Shown: positions 1 through 6,276, counted from the first letter of the stretch. The stretch: 6,276 nucleotides of DNA from Bacillota bacterium (GCA_023451415.1 JAEXZK010000064.1:1-6276), one strand, 5' to 3'. The notes: generated from the sequence alone by a model not told the origin. Made by a program: numbers and translations.

Positions 1-1428
1 GTGTATATGCAGGGCCGCTCCATGGATGAGATCTACGACGTGTACGCCGTACGGATCATCGTGGACTCGGTCCTGGAGTGCTACAACATCCTGGGCGTCA
101 TTCACGACATGCTGCGGCCCATCCCCAACCGGTTTAAGGACTACATTTCCACCCCAAAGCAGAACATGTACCAGTCCCTCCACACCACCGTGATCGACAA
201 GGAGGGCATCCCCTTTGAGGTGCAGATACGCACCTGGGACATGCATTATACGGCGGAATACGGCGTCGCCGCCCACTGGAAGTACAAGATCGGCATGAGC
301 GGCAAGGACAGCCTGGAGGACAGGCTGTCCTGGATCCGCCAGCTGCTGGAATCCCAGAAGGAATCGGACGACGTCGAGGATATCATAAAATCCATAAAAA
401 GCGACATTGCCCCCGAGGAGGTTTTTGTCTTTACCCCCCGGGGGGACGTCATCAGCCTGCCCACAGGCTCTACCGTCATCGATTTTGCCTATGCCATCCA
501 TACCCAGGTGGGCAACAAGATGATCGGCGCCAAGGTGGACGGCCGGATGGTCTCCCTGGACTTCAAGGTTAAAACCGGCATGATCGTGGAGGTCATCACC
601 TCCTCCGGGCGGGACAGCGGCCCCAGCCGCGACTGGCTCAACATCGTCCGCACCTCCGAGGCCCGGAACAAGATACGGGGCTGGTTCAAGAAGGAGAAAA
701 GGGAAGAGAATATCACCGAGGGCAAGAGCGCTGTGGAACGGGAGTTCCGCCGCAACCTCATCAACATCCCCGAGGGCGACAAGGACTCCTTTATGACCGA
801 TATCGCCACCCGGCAGAGGTACAACAGCCTGGATGATTTTTATGCGGCCATCGGCTACGGCGGCCTCTCCCTCCAGAAGATCATCCCCAGGATCAAGGAG
901 GATTTCCAGCGGATTTACCGATCGGTCCAGAACGACGCCGCCAAGGCGGCCCCCAAAAAGCGCCGGGAGTCCAAGGCCTCCAGCGGCGTCATTGTGGAAG
1001 GTCTGGATGGATGCCTTGTCAAATTTGCCAAGTGCTGCAACCCTGTTCCCGGGGACGATATCATCGGTTTTATTACCCGGGGTTTTGGCGTTTCCATCCA
1101 CAAGAAGGACTGCGTCAACGTCCGCAATGCCTCTCAGGCGGAGTCGGACCGGTGGGTGACCACTACCTGGGCTTCTTCCGTCAAGGAGACCTATAAGAGC
1201 ACCATCGAGATCATCGGCAGCGACCGTCCGGGCCTGCTGGCCGACGTCAGCATTTCTTTGTCCAATATGCGGGTGCCCATCCATACCCTCATCGCCAAGG
1301 AGCTCAAGGACAACCGTACCAGCATCCAGGTCACCATCGGCATCAGCGACCTGGAGCAGCTGAATTCCATTATCGCCAATCTGCGGAAAATCAGCGGTAT
1401 TTCATCTATCAAGCGGATGGGGCAATAG
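1..1428 (+). CDS. rel: Bifunctional (p)ppGpp synthetase/hydrolase Rel (RelA/SpoT family), C-terminal part, 5' end outside window
   Basis: Cytoplasmic, ribosome-associated enzyme that makes the stringent-response alarmone (p)ppGpp from ATP and GDP/GTP, and in bifunctional members also hydrolyses it. The window holds the last 475 codons. Family members are usually about 730-740 residues, so the HD hydrolase domain and the start of the synthetase lie upstream; the GTG at position 1 is most likely an internal Val codon, not the start. Visible in order: end of the synthetase domain with RFKD (residues 44-47), YQSLHT (57-62) and EVQIRT (73-78, with the conserved Glu); TGS domain about 139-200; helical linker; conserved-cysteine/zinc-finger-like domain with C338 and C345-C346; ACT domain about 398-474. 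RFKD is the RXKD form seen in bifunctional Rel enzymes, whereas synthetase-only E. coli RelA has EFDD, so a Rel-type enzyme is inferred. The reading frame is intact up to TAG. It is followed after 59 nt by dtd. Confidence 0.96.
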   Translation: MYMQGRSMDEIYDVYAVRIIVDSVLECYNILGVIHDMLRPIPNRFKDYISTPKQNMYQSLHTTVIDKEGIPFEVQIRTWDMHYTAEYGVAAHWKYKIGMSGKDSLEDRLSWIRQLLESQKESDDVEDIIKSIKSDIAPEEVFVFTPRGDVISLPTGSTVIDFAYAIHTQVGNKMIGAKVDGRMVSLDFKVKTGMIVEVITSSGRDSGPSRDWLNIVRTSEARNKIRGWFKKEKREENITEGKSAVEREFRRNLINIPEGDKDSFMTDIATRQRYNSLDDFYAAIGYGGLSLQKIIPRIKEDFQRIYRSVQNDAAKAAPKKRRESKASSGVIVEGLDGCLVKFAKCCNPVPGDDIIGFITRGFGVSIHKKDCVNVRNASQAESDRWVTTTWASSVKETYKSTIEIIGSDRPGLLADVSISLSNMRVPIHTLIAKELKDNRTSIQVTIGISDLEQLNSIIANLRKISGISSIKRMGQ

Positions 1429-1430
1429 CA

Positions 1431-1447
1431 GAGGGCCGTCGGCCTTC
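1431..1447 (+). other. Small GC-rich hairpin in the rel-dtd gap
   Basis: GAGGGCC and GGCCTTC can pair as a 7-bp stem (one G-U) around the 3-nt loop GTC, starting 3 nt after the rel stop codon. No T-tract follows, so it does not look like an intrinsic terminator. It could protect or pause the transcript between rel and dtd, or simply be chance in GC-rich DNA. The function is speculative. Confidence 0.3.
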
Positions 1448-1487
1448 CGGAAGCCCCACCCGCACAACGGGAAGGGGAATCACCATT

Positions 1488-1964
1488 ATGCGCGCCATCA
1501 TCCAGCGGGTGTCCAAGGCCAGCGTGACCATCGGCGGGGAAGTGACCGCCCAAATCGGCCACGGTCTGCTGATCCTCCTTGGGGTGACCCATGACGATAC
1601 CCTCCAAACAGCGGAGTATTTGGCCAAAAAGTGCGCGGAGCTGCGCATCTTTACCGACGACCAGGATAAGATGAACCTGTCGGTGATGGACCTGGGCGGG
1701 GAGCTGCTGGTGGTGTCCAACTTCACCCTTTATGCAGCCTGCGCCAAGGGCCGGCGGCCGGACTTCATCGCCGCAGCCCGGCCGGAAGCGGCCGTTCCCC
1801 TGTACCGGCATTTTGTGGAGAGCCTGCGGAGCTTCAGCGGCCTGCGGGTGGTTACCGGGGAGTTTGGCGCGGATATGGAGGTTGCCCTGGTCAACGATGG
1901 GCCTGTGACTATTTTTATGGATACCAATGAGATGAGACCCAGCAAAGGAGCTGCCGGCATATGA
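1488..1964 (+). CDS. dtd: D-aminoacyl-tRNA deacylase (Dtd, formerly D-Tyr-tRNA(Tyr) deacylase)
   Basis: Homodimeric cytoplasmic proofreading enzyme that hydrolyses D-amino acids (and, in the family, mischarged Gly from tRNA-Ala) from tRNAs. The 158-residue length is close to the family norm of about 145-155. The N-terminus begins MRAIIQRV, typical of Dtd. The two signature motifs are present: SNFTLY at residues 77-82, where most members have SQ.TLY, and NDGPVT at 136-141, the Gly-cisPro loop that excludes L-aminoacyl substrates by chirality. A KGRRPDF stretch follows at 87-93. The ATG is supported by AGGGG at 1473-1477, spaced 10 nt. The TGA overlaps the next gene's ATG by 4 nt (ATGA), implying translational coupling. 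The Asn78 change is the only oddity; it is conservative and may be a lineage variant. Confidence 0.96.
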   Translation: MRAIIQRVSKASVTIGGEVTAQIGHGLLILLGVTHDDTLQTAEYLAKKCAELRIFTDDQDKMNLSVMDLGGELLVVSNFTLYAACAKGRRPDFIAAARPEAAVPLYRHFVESLRSFSGLRVVTGEFGADMEVALVNDGPVTIFMDTNEMRPSKGAAGI

Positions 1965-2602
1965 AGCTTTTTACCGTACCAATGACATGTTTTGCCGCCA
2001 ATTGCTATGTAGTGGTTACCGAGAAGGGACGGGCGGCGGTGATCGATCCCGGCGCCCAGGGGGAACGTATCATACAAGCCTTGGAGGATCGGGGGATTGC
2101 GCCCGAAGCCATCCTTCTTACCCATGGTCATTTTGATCATATCGGCGCTGTAAAGGACCTTCAGGCCCGCTACCCAGGCGTCAAGGTCTACCTGAACCCC
2201 AAGGATATGGAGACCGTGCGGGACGCCTGCCAAAACCGGCTGGCTTTCTTTGGCATCACCGATCCGGAGCAATACGATATCAAGCCGGATGGGGAACTGA
2301 AGGAAGGGGATACCGTAGCGCTGGACGAACTCATCTTCCAGGTGATGGAGACCCCCGGGCATACGCTGGGTTCCGTCTGCATCTCCTGCGGAGATATTCT
2401 CTTCACCGGGGACACCTTGTTCCGCCATGACTATGGGCGCACCGATCTTTTCGGCGGCAGCCCCTGGGAGATGCTCAAGTCTCTCAAGCGCCTGGGGGAG
2501 CTGCCCGGCAATTATGCCATTCTGCCCGGCCACGAGGAAAGCTCCAGCCTGGAAGAGGAAAGGGACTTTATCGCCGGGGTGCTGCAGGAGTACGGCCTAT
2601 GA
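1961..2602 (+). CDS. MBL-fold metallo-hydrolase, glyoxalase-II-like (YcbL-type)
   Basis: 213-residue cytoplasmic hydrolase of the metallo-beta-lactamase superfamily, probably using a dinuclear Zn/Fe centre. Metal-binding motifs are complete: H55-x-H57-x-D59-H60 (THGHFDH), H134 in TPGHTLGS, D151 in GDTLF, and H191 in [13 protein letters not shown] at 159-167 is characteristic of the small glyoxalase-II-like/YcbL group. The protein is shorter than classic glyoxalase II (about 250 residues) and lacks its C-terminal glutathione-binding helical domain, so a true hydroxyacylglutathione hydrolase role is doubtful. The substrate is unknown (a thioester or similar). AAAGGAG at 1944-1950 lies 10 nt before the ATG, which overlaps the dtd stop by 4 nt; the end overlaps hemZ in the same way. 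The position between dtd and hemZ is common in Clostridia. Confidence 0.9.
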   Translation: MKLFTVPMTCFAANCYVVVTEKGRAAVIDPGAQGERIIQALEDRGIAPEAILLTHGHFDHIGAVKDLQARYPGVKVYLNPKDMETVRDACQNRLAFFGITDPEQYDIKPDGELKEGDTVALDELIFQVMETPGHTLGSVCISCGDILFTGDTLFRHDYGRTDLFGGSPWEMLKSLKRLGELPGNYAILPGHEESSSLEEERDFIAGVLQEYGL

Positions 2603-4050
2603 TCATTTATGCAAACGATCCCCAATTTCACTATGAATTGGAGGCGATCACCCGGATGTTCCTGCCGGAGCGCCGGGTGATTTTTTCACAAACACCCCCG
2701 GAGGCGGAGACAGAGGCTGTTCTGGTTCGTGTAAATCATGAGGACGGGGAGAGCCGCTTTCAGGTAGACCTCCGCCTGGATGGACGTCGTCAAAGGTTGG
2801 AAGGCTCTGCCCCGGCCGGCCCGAGGGAAACGGAACTGGGGATCTGCCGGCTGCTCTACCGGCTCCTCAGCTGCGCCACGGGCCGTTCCATCCAGTGGGG
2901 GATACTCACCGGCATCCGTCCTGTCAAGCTGGTGCGCAAAATGCGGGAGGAGGGCCGCTCCCCTGAGGAAATCCAGGAGCGCTTGACCCGGGATTATCTG
3001 GTTTCGCCGGAAAAAGCCGCCCTTTGCCTAAAAACGGATCAAATCCAGGCTCCTGTGGTGGCCTCCGCGCTGCCCAACGGGTACAGCCTTTATATTTCCA
3101 TCCCTTTCTGCCCCTCCCGGTGCAGCTACTGCTCCTTTGTCAGCCACTCCATCGAGAAAACCTGGAAGCTGATCCCCGAGTATCTGCAAAAGCTGGAGGA
3201 AGAGCTTCGCTGCACTGCCGGAATTGCCCGGGAAAAGGGCCTGGTGCTCCAGAGCATCTATGTTGGGGGCGGAACGCCCACCGTGCTCACGGCGCAGCAG
3301 CTGGACGGGCTCCTTGGAACGGTAACGGAATCCTTTGATCTTTCCTGCTGCCAGGAATTTACAGTGGAGGCCGGCCGGCCCGATACCATTGACCGTGAAA
3401 AGCTGTCGGTACTCCGCCGCCACGGGGTGGACCGCGTCAGCATCAATACCCAGAGCCTCAACGATCATATTTTGGAGGTTGTGGGGCGTAAACATACTGT
3501 AGAAGATTTTTTAAGGTCCTACAACGATGCAAAGGAGTTTCACTTTACAGCAGTCAATGTGGACCTGATCGCCGGCCTGACAGGGGAAACTCTGGATTCT
3601 TTCCAGGATTCCCTGGACCGGGTGGCGGCGCTGGAACCGGAAAATATCACGGTCCATTCCCTCACCGTCAAGAGGGCGGCCGGGCTCCAGGAGGAGAAAA
3701 GTTTACATTTAAACGCTTTTTCTCCCGTGGCCGATATGGTAAACTATTCCCAGAAAAAATTGGCGGAAGGTGGTTGGCTGCCCTATTACATGTACCGTCA
3801 GAAAAGCACTGTGGACTCCCTGGAAAACGTGGGCTTTGCCAGACCCGGAACCCTGTGCCAGTACAATATTTTTATTATGGATGAGACCCATACCATTCTC
3901 TCAGCCGGGGGCGGAGGGGTCACCAAGCTGGTTTTGCCGGGCGACAGAGGGATCCACCGCATTTTTAATTACAAATATCCTTATGAGTATATTGGCCGCT
4001 TTGACCAAATTTTGGAGAGAAAAAGAGAAATCCTAAACTTTCCCCTCTAA
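2599..4050 (+). CDS. hemZ: Radical-SAM coproporphyrinogen dehydrogenase-like protein HemZ
   Basis: 483 residues, close to HemZ of Bacillus (about 500). The family is named for oxygen-independent oxidative decarboxylation of coproporphyrinogen III, a late step of haem synthesis; it uses SAM and a [4Fe-4S] cluster in the cytoplasm. The first 165 or so residues are the HemZ-specific N-terminal region with WGILTGIRPVK at 100-110. The radical-SAM core starts with cluster ligands C171-x3-C175-x2-C178 (CPSRCSYCSF), then the SAM-binding GGGTPT at 223-228. Near the C-terminus are YYMYRQKS (396-403) and AGGGGVTK (436-443), both typical of the HemN/HemW/HemZ superfamily. GCAGGAG (2584-2590) lies 8 nt before the ATG, which overlaps the upstream TGA by 4 nt. 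The exact reaction is not proven, because many HemZ-bearing Clostridia are thought to lack a complete haem pathway. HemW-like haem handling is the main alternative. Confidence 0.93.
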   Translation: MIIYANDPQFHYELEAITRMFLPERRVIFSQTPPEAETEAVLVRVNHEDGESRFQVDLRLDGRRQRLEGSAPAGPRETELGICRLLYRLLSCATGRSIQWGILTGIRPVKLVRKMREEGRSPEEIQERLTRDYLVSPEKAALCLKTDQIQAPVVASALPNGYSLYISIPFCPSRCSYCSFVSHSIEKTWKLIPEYLQKLEEELRCTAGIAREKGLVLQSIYVGGGTPTVLTAQQLDGLLGTVTESFDLSCCQEFTVEAGRPDTIDREKLSVLRRHGVDRVSINTQSLNDHILEVVGRKHTVEDFLRSYNDAKEFHFTAVNVDLIAGLTGETLDSFQDSLDRVAALEPENITVHSLTVKRAAGLQEEKSLHLNAFSPVADMVNYSQKKLAEGGWLPYYMYRQKSTVDSLENVGFARPGTLCQYNIFIMDETHTILSAGGGGVTKLVLPGDRGIHRIFNYKYPYEYIGRFDQILERKREILNFPL

Positions 4051-4081
4051 TGGTCCAATGAGGGAGAGCCGGATTTTTTTG

Positions 4082-4098
4082 AAGGAGGAAACATGATG
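4082..4098 (+). promoter_or_regulatory. Strong Shine-Dalgarno with tandem ATG start
   Basis: AAGGAGG at 4082-4088 precedes two adjacent in-frame ATG codons at 4093 and 4096. Spacing from the end of GGAGG is 4 nt to the first and 7 nt to the second, so the second ATG is likely the preferred start. The protein would then be 128 rather than 129 residues. Confidence 0.7.
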
Positions 4099-4482
4099 TC
4101 GGATGCATTTGACAATCTCATCAGTAAGGCAAAAGAGGCCGCCGCCGTCGCAGGAAAAATGGCAGGGGACGTGGTGGACAGCTCCAAGCTCAAGATCAGG
4201 GAAGCAAAGCTCTCCACCGAGATCAAGGAAGCCTATGAGCGGCTGGGCAGTGTGGTCTATGATTCCATCAAGCACGATACTGACAACCGTCAGCTGGTGG
4301 ACATGATGGTCACCGAGCTGGACGGTCTCCTGCAGGAGCTGGAGGAGCTGAAAACCAAGGAAGCCTCGGACCGTGACAAGGTGATGTGCCCCCAGTGCGG
4401 CGCCCTTAACGACGAGGATTTTACCTTCTGCTCCAAGTGCGGCGCGGCGCTGTACCAGAAGCCGGAGCCCACCGAAGAATAA
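4093..4482 (+). CDS. Small protein with helical N-terminus and C-terminal zinc ribbon, function unknown
   Basis: 129 codons from the first ATG; initiation at the second ATG (4096) is equally or more likely. Residues 3-28 are Ala/Lys-rich with the look of an amphipathic helix. Residues about 33-95 are rich in Glu, Lys and Leu and probably helical or coiled coil, including an ELDGLLQELEELK stretch. Residues 99-116 form a treble-clef/zinc-ribbon motif, C99-x2-C102...C113-x2-C116 (CPQCG...FCSKCG), followed by a short acidic tail ending TEE. There is no signal peptide or membrane segment, so it is probably cytoplasmic, perhaps a multimeric scaffold or nucleic-acid- or protein-binding factor; that is inference. 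It follows hemZ by 42 nt without a convincing terminator between, so it may be the last gene of the rel-hemZ unit, and an intrinsic terminator follows 17 nt after its stop. Proteins of this layout are usually annotated only as 'zinc ribbon domain-containing protein'. Confidence 0.88.
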   Translation: MMSDAFDNLISKAKEAAAVAGKMAGDVVDSSKLKIREAKLSTEIKEAYERLGSVVYDSIKHDTDNRQLVDMMVTELDGLLQELEELKTKEASDRDKVMCPQCGALNDEDFTFCSKCGAALYQKPEPTEE

Positions 4483-4499
4483 AAGAATGGGAATCTCAT

Positions 4500-4538
4500 A
4501 AAATGTGGGGGAAGACAGTTTCTCCCACATTTTGTTTT
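4500..4538 (+). terminator. Intrinsic (Rho-independent) terminator
   Basis: AAAATGTGGG (4500-4509) pairs with CCCACATTTT (4524-4533). The stem extends inward through 4510-4514 and 4519-4523 to 15 bp with two G-U pairs, around the loop ACAG. The descending arm runs into a T-rich tract (TTTTGTTTT, 4530-4538). It sits just after the zinc-ribbon gene and closes the upstream transcription unit. The A-rich ascending side also gives a partial T-tract on the opposite strand, but no gene there needs it. Confidence 0.9.
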
Positions 4539-4539
4539 G

Positions 4540-4808
4540 GACGGCAGCGCCGCCGATGAGCAAGGGGAGAAGCGCCTGCCGACGGCCCGGCAGGCAGGAG
4601 ACGGCGCTCCTCGGTCCACCCTCCGCCGCTTTTGTCGCGGGGGCCTTGGGAGAGAACAAGAGGGGCGGGCAAAGCGCTCTCCGTTCTGGGCCGGTGGGCA
4701 TATTCCCCTTTGGGAGCATGGACAATGCCGGCGGCGGTTCTGCCGGCTATGAAACGAATTGGCCTTTATCCACTAAGGTGTGCCAATACTTGACGATTGG
4801 GTGATGAA
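4540..4808. other. Gene-free, GC-rich intergenic stretch with several inverted repeats
   Basis: No frame here has a supported start or protein-like composition; the longest + strand frame (4505-4804) would start inside the terminator stem with no Shine-Dalgarno. Inverted repeats seen: 4567-4576 with 4603-4612 (10 bp, one mismatch), enclosing or competing with GCCTGCC 4574-4580 / GGCAGGC 4589-4595; GGAGAG 4649-4654 / CTCTCC 4677-4682; and GCCGGC 4727-4732 / GCCGGC 4742-4747 with a 9-nt loop. The stretch could be a dispersed intergenic repeat, the structured leader of the following flippase gene, or decayed coding DNA. None of these can be decided from the window. The last 60 bases (from about 4748) are AT-richer and lead into the next gene. 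Confidence 0.5.
4698..4726 (+). promoter_or_regulatory. Weak candidate sigma-E-type promoter for the spoVB-like gene
   Basis: GCATATT at 4698-4704 fits the Bacillus sigma-E -35 consensus (KMATATT) fully. After exactly 14 nt, TGGACAAT (4719-4726) matches only the last five positions of the -10 consensus CATACAMT. In B. subtilis spoVB is a mother-cell (sigma-E) gene, which makes the match of interest. The -10 mismatches include positions that matter, so this is a tentative call. No good sigma-A promoter was found in the gap. Confidence 0.18.
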
Positions 4809-4811
4809 TTG
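4799..4811 (+). promoter_or_regulatory. Weak ribosome-binding site and TTG start of the spoVB-like gene
   Basis: The flippase frame is closed upstream by TGA at 4791-4793, and the only start-type codons before its conserved N-terminus are TTG 4797 and TTG 4809. TTG 4809 has GGGTGA (4799-4804) 4 nt upstream; TTG 4797 has no purine-rich site. The 4809 start also gives a short polar N-terminus (residues 1-10) directly before the conserved SFLEGA segment, as usual for SpoVB. Confidence 0.55.
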
Positions 4812-6276
4812 AGAGAGCATAAGACCGGCGGCCAAAGCTTCCTGGAGGGCGCCATCGTACTGACGGCGGCCACCTGCATCGTAAAAATCATCGGCGCCTT
4901 GTTCAAGATTCCATTGGCCAATATTCTGGGCGGAGTCGGCATGTCTTACTTTGTCTCGGCCTACGATATTTTTACCCCACTGTACAGCCTGACGGTTACC
5001 GGGCTGGGGATCGCGGTATCCCGGGTGGTTTCGGAGTATGTTTCCCAGCGGGCCTATGGCAATGTTAAGGCGGTGCTTCGGGCTGCCAGACGGATATTCT
5101 GGACCATGGGGATTGCCGGGGCCCTCCTTCTCGCGTTGGCGGCGCCTGCTTTTGTCCGGGTCATCAGCAACCCCGGGGCTTTGCTTTCTGTTTACGCCAT
5201 CGCTCCCGCCATTATTTTCAGCTGCATTTCCTCCATCTACCGGGGATACTACCAGGGCCTCTCCAATATGGTGCCCACCGCCAAAAGTCAGGTGCTGGAG
5301 GCGGCGGTCAAAATGCTGGCGGGGACCGCTCTTTCCTACGGTGTCACCGTGGCCATGCGGGCCCGGTACAGCGCTGCCGGCCAGCTGCTGGGGCAGTCCT
5401 TTGCCACCGCGGAGGAAGCGGATATTTTGATTTTCCAATACTCAGCGGCGGCGGCGGTGCTGGGTGTTACCCTCAGCACCGTGGCGGGCGCTTTGTATAT
5501 TGGCCGGCACCACCGCAGGGCTGCGCCACATTCCCTGATCCTTGCGTCTCAGAAGCCCGCCACCCACAGCACCTCCTATCTGGGACGGGATTTGATTCGG
5601 ATCGCCATCCCCATTTCCCTCAGCACCCTGGTGGTCAATCTTTCTGCCCTTATCGACCTGACCTCGGTGATGAACTGTCTCACCGCCGCCATCCGTCAGG
5701 ATGCTTCCGTCATTTTGACCATGTACCGGGGGCTGATTCCGGCGGAAATTACAGGGGACATCCTTCCCGAATACCTCTACGGCTCCTATTCCGGCCTGGC
5801 CTTTTCCATCTTTAATCTGATCCCATCCCTGACAGCCGCCATGGGCATCAGCGCCCTGCCGTCGGTGACCAGAGCCTGGGCCGCAAAAGACCGCCAGGAA
5901 CTGGAGAACACGGTTTCTTCGGTGCTGCGTATTTCTCTGATGGTGGCCCTTCCGGCCGGGCTGGGGATATCGGTGCTCGCCGGTCCCATCCTGAATCTCC
6001 TTTATCCTGCCCGGGCCATGGAGGCGGCCATCATTGCCCCGGTGCTCCGGGTTATGGGGATCAGCGCCATTTTTGTCGCGGCAGCCACCCCCATCAACAG
6101 CATCCTCCAGGCCATTGGACGGGAGCGCCTGCCCCTGGCCGTCTTGACTGTGGGCGCCGTCATAAAGCTGTCCACCAATCTGGTTCTGGTGTCACGTCCT
6201 GAGATCAACATTCAGGGCGTGCCTTATGGGACCTTGTTTTGCTATTTATTCATCGTTGTCATCAGTACGGCTGCAC
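4809..6276 (+). CDS. spoVB: SpoVB/MurJ-like polysaccharide or lipid flippase (MOP superfamily), 3' end outside window
   Basis: Polytopic inner-membrane protein of the MATE-related MOP exporter superfamily; 489 codons are visible from TTG 4809. SpoVB-type proteins are about 500-550 residues with 12-14 membrane helices, so little is missing. SpoVB and its relatives are thought to flip undecaprenyl-linked precursors, for example for spore-cortex peptidoglycan. Seen in the translation: a short polar N-terminus, then the first long hydrophobic segment at 15-41; a YDIFTPLYSLTVTGLGIAVS-type stretch with the RVVSE motif following; YRGYYQG at 144-150; PTAKSQVLE at 156-164, where SpoVB-like proteins have a similar YRG.FQG...PTA.SQ..E pattern; then repeated hydrophobic segments separated by basic loops. 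The frame is open with no stop to the window edge. Clostridia often carry several paralogues, so the symbol marks the family rather than proven orthology; MurJ or a generic O-antigen/polysaccharide transporter are alternatives. It lies behind the terminator and so is probably transcribed separately. Confidence 0.87.
   Translation, partial: MREHKTGGQSFLEGAIVLTAATCIVKIIGALFKIPLANILGGVGMSYFVSAYDIFTPLYSLTVTGLGIAVSRVVSEYVSQRAYGNVKAVLRAARRIFWTMGIAGALLLALAAPAFVRVISNPGALLSVYAIAPAIIFSCISSIYRGYYQGLSNMVPTAKSQVLEAAVKMLAGTALSYGVTVAMRARYSAAGQLLGQSFATAEEADILIFQYSAAAAVLGVTLSTVAGALYIGRHHRRAAPHSLILASQKPATHSTSYLGRDLIRIAIPISLSTLVVNLSALIDLTSVMNCLTAAIRQDASVILTMYRGLIPAEITGDILPEYLYGSYSGLAFSIFNLIPSLTAAMGISALPSVTRAWAAKDRQELENTVSSVLRISLMVALPAGLGISVLAGPILNLLYPARAMEAAIIAPVLRVMGISAIFVAAATPINSILQAIGRERLPLAVLTVGAVIKLSTNLVLVSRPEINIQGVPYGTLFCYLFIVVISTAA

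Noticed and set aside
1..3. GTG as a start codon for the Rel fragment
   Set aside because: The sequence that follows is mid-synthetase domain; family length and the missing HD domain show that the gene begins upstream of the window.
1444..1453. Perfect 10-bp palindrome CTTCCGGAAG in the rel-dtd gap
   Set aside because: A single short palindrome with no second copy or adjacent promoter element; likely chance and overlapping the small hairpin.
1191..1811. 206-residue minus-strand open frame opposite the end of rel and dtd
   Set aside because: Shadow of the ACT-domain and dtd coding sequence; no start signal or recognisable domain.
1730..2533. 267-residue minus-strand open frame opposite dtd and the MBL hydrolase
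   Set aside because: It lies fully antisense to two genes with complete family motifs, and its translation resembles no known protein.
4043..4080. Possible terminator between hemZ and the zinc-ribbon gene (CCCTC/GAGGG and a run of seven T)
   Set aside because: The stem is only 5 bp with a 12-nt loop, and the T-run at 4074-4080 starts about 10 nt after it, so it does not have the form of an intrinsic terminator. The T-run probably just keeps the ribosome-binding site open.
4033..4725. 230-residue minus-strand open frame across the zinc-ribbon gene and the gap
   Set aside because: It is antisense to a well-supported gene and the terminator, with no ribosome site or domain evident; long antisense frames are common in GC-rich DNA.
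4790..4795. TTGACG resembling a sigma-A -35 box just before the flippase start
   Set aside because: No -10-like hexamer lies about 17 nt downstream, and transcription would begin inside the coding sequence.
4505..4804. 99-residue + strand open frame between the terminator and the flippase gene
   Set aside because: It would begin at a GTG inside the terminator stem with no Shine-Dalgarno, its translation is rich in Gly, Arg and Pro with no recognisable fold, and it overlaps hairpin structures.

Overview
The window reads as an ordinary chromosomal segment of a GC-rich, probably anaerobic and spore-forming Firmicute. The best guess is class Clostridia, Oscillospiraceae/Ruminococcaceae-like gut bacteria. 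This rests on gene content and order (rel - dtd - MBL-fold hydrolase - hemZ, then a SpoVB-type flippase), the high GC, the strong purine-rich Shine-Dalgarno sites and the protein sequences. It is an inference; no rRNA or other marker is present. All five genes lie on the + strand, and both ends of the window cut through a gene.

Positions 1-4050 look like one transcription unit. It starts with the C-terminal two thirds of the (p)ppGpp synthetase/hydrolase Rel. After a 59-nt gap comes dtd (D-aminoacyl-tRNA deacylase), then a glyoxalase-II-like metallo-beta-lactamase-fold hydrolase, then hemZ (radical-SAM coproporphyrinogen dehydrogenase-like). The last three genes are joined by ATGA stop/start overlaps of 4 nt, so they are probably translationally coupled. 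The cluster combines starvation signalling, tRNA proofreading, a small metallohydrolase and a radical-SAM enzyme. The order is familiar from Clostridia, although no single pathway joins them.

After 42 nt, and behind a strong Shine-Dalgarno, comes a 128/129-residue protein with a helical N-terminal part and a C-terminal zinc ribbon, function unknown. A clear intrinsic terminator (4500-4538) closes the unit.

Positions 4540-4808 carry no credible gene. The stretch is GC-rich, contains several inverted repeats and may be an intergenic repeat or the leader of the next gene. A weak sigma-E-like promoter candidate lies at 4698-4726.

From 4809 to the window end runs an open frame for a polytopic SpoVB/MurJ-like (MOP superfamily) lipid or polysaccharide flippase. 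It has a non-ATG start (TTG) and its 3' end is outside the window.

I saw no CRISPR array, mobile element, tRNA, rRNA or riboswitch, and nothing that makes a convincing new system. The items most worth a second look are the structured gap before spoVB, the small zinc-ribbon protein, and the Asn-for-Gln change in the Dtd active-site motif.
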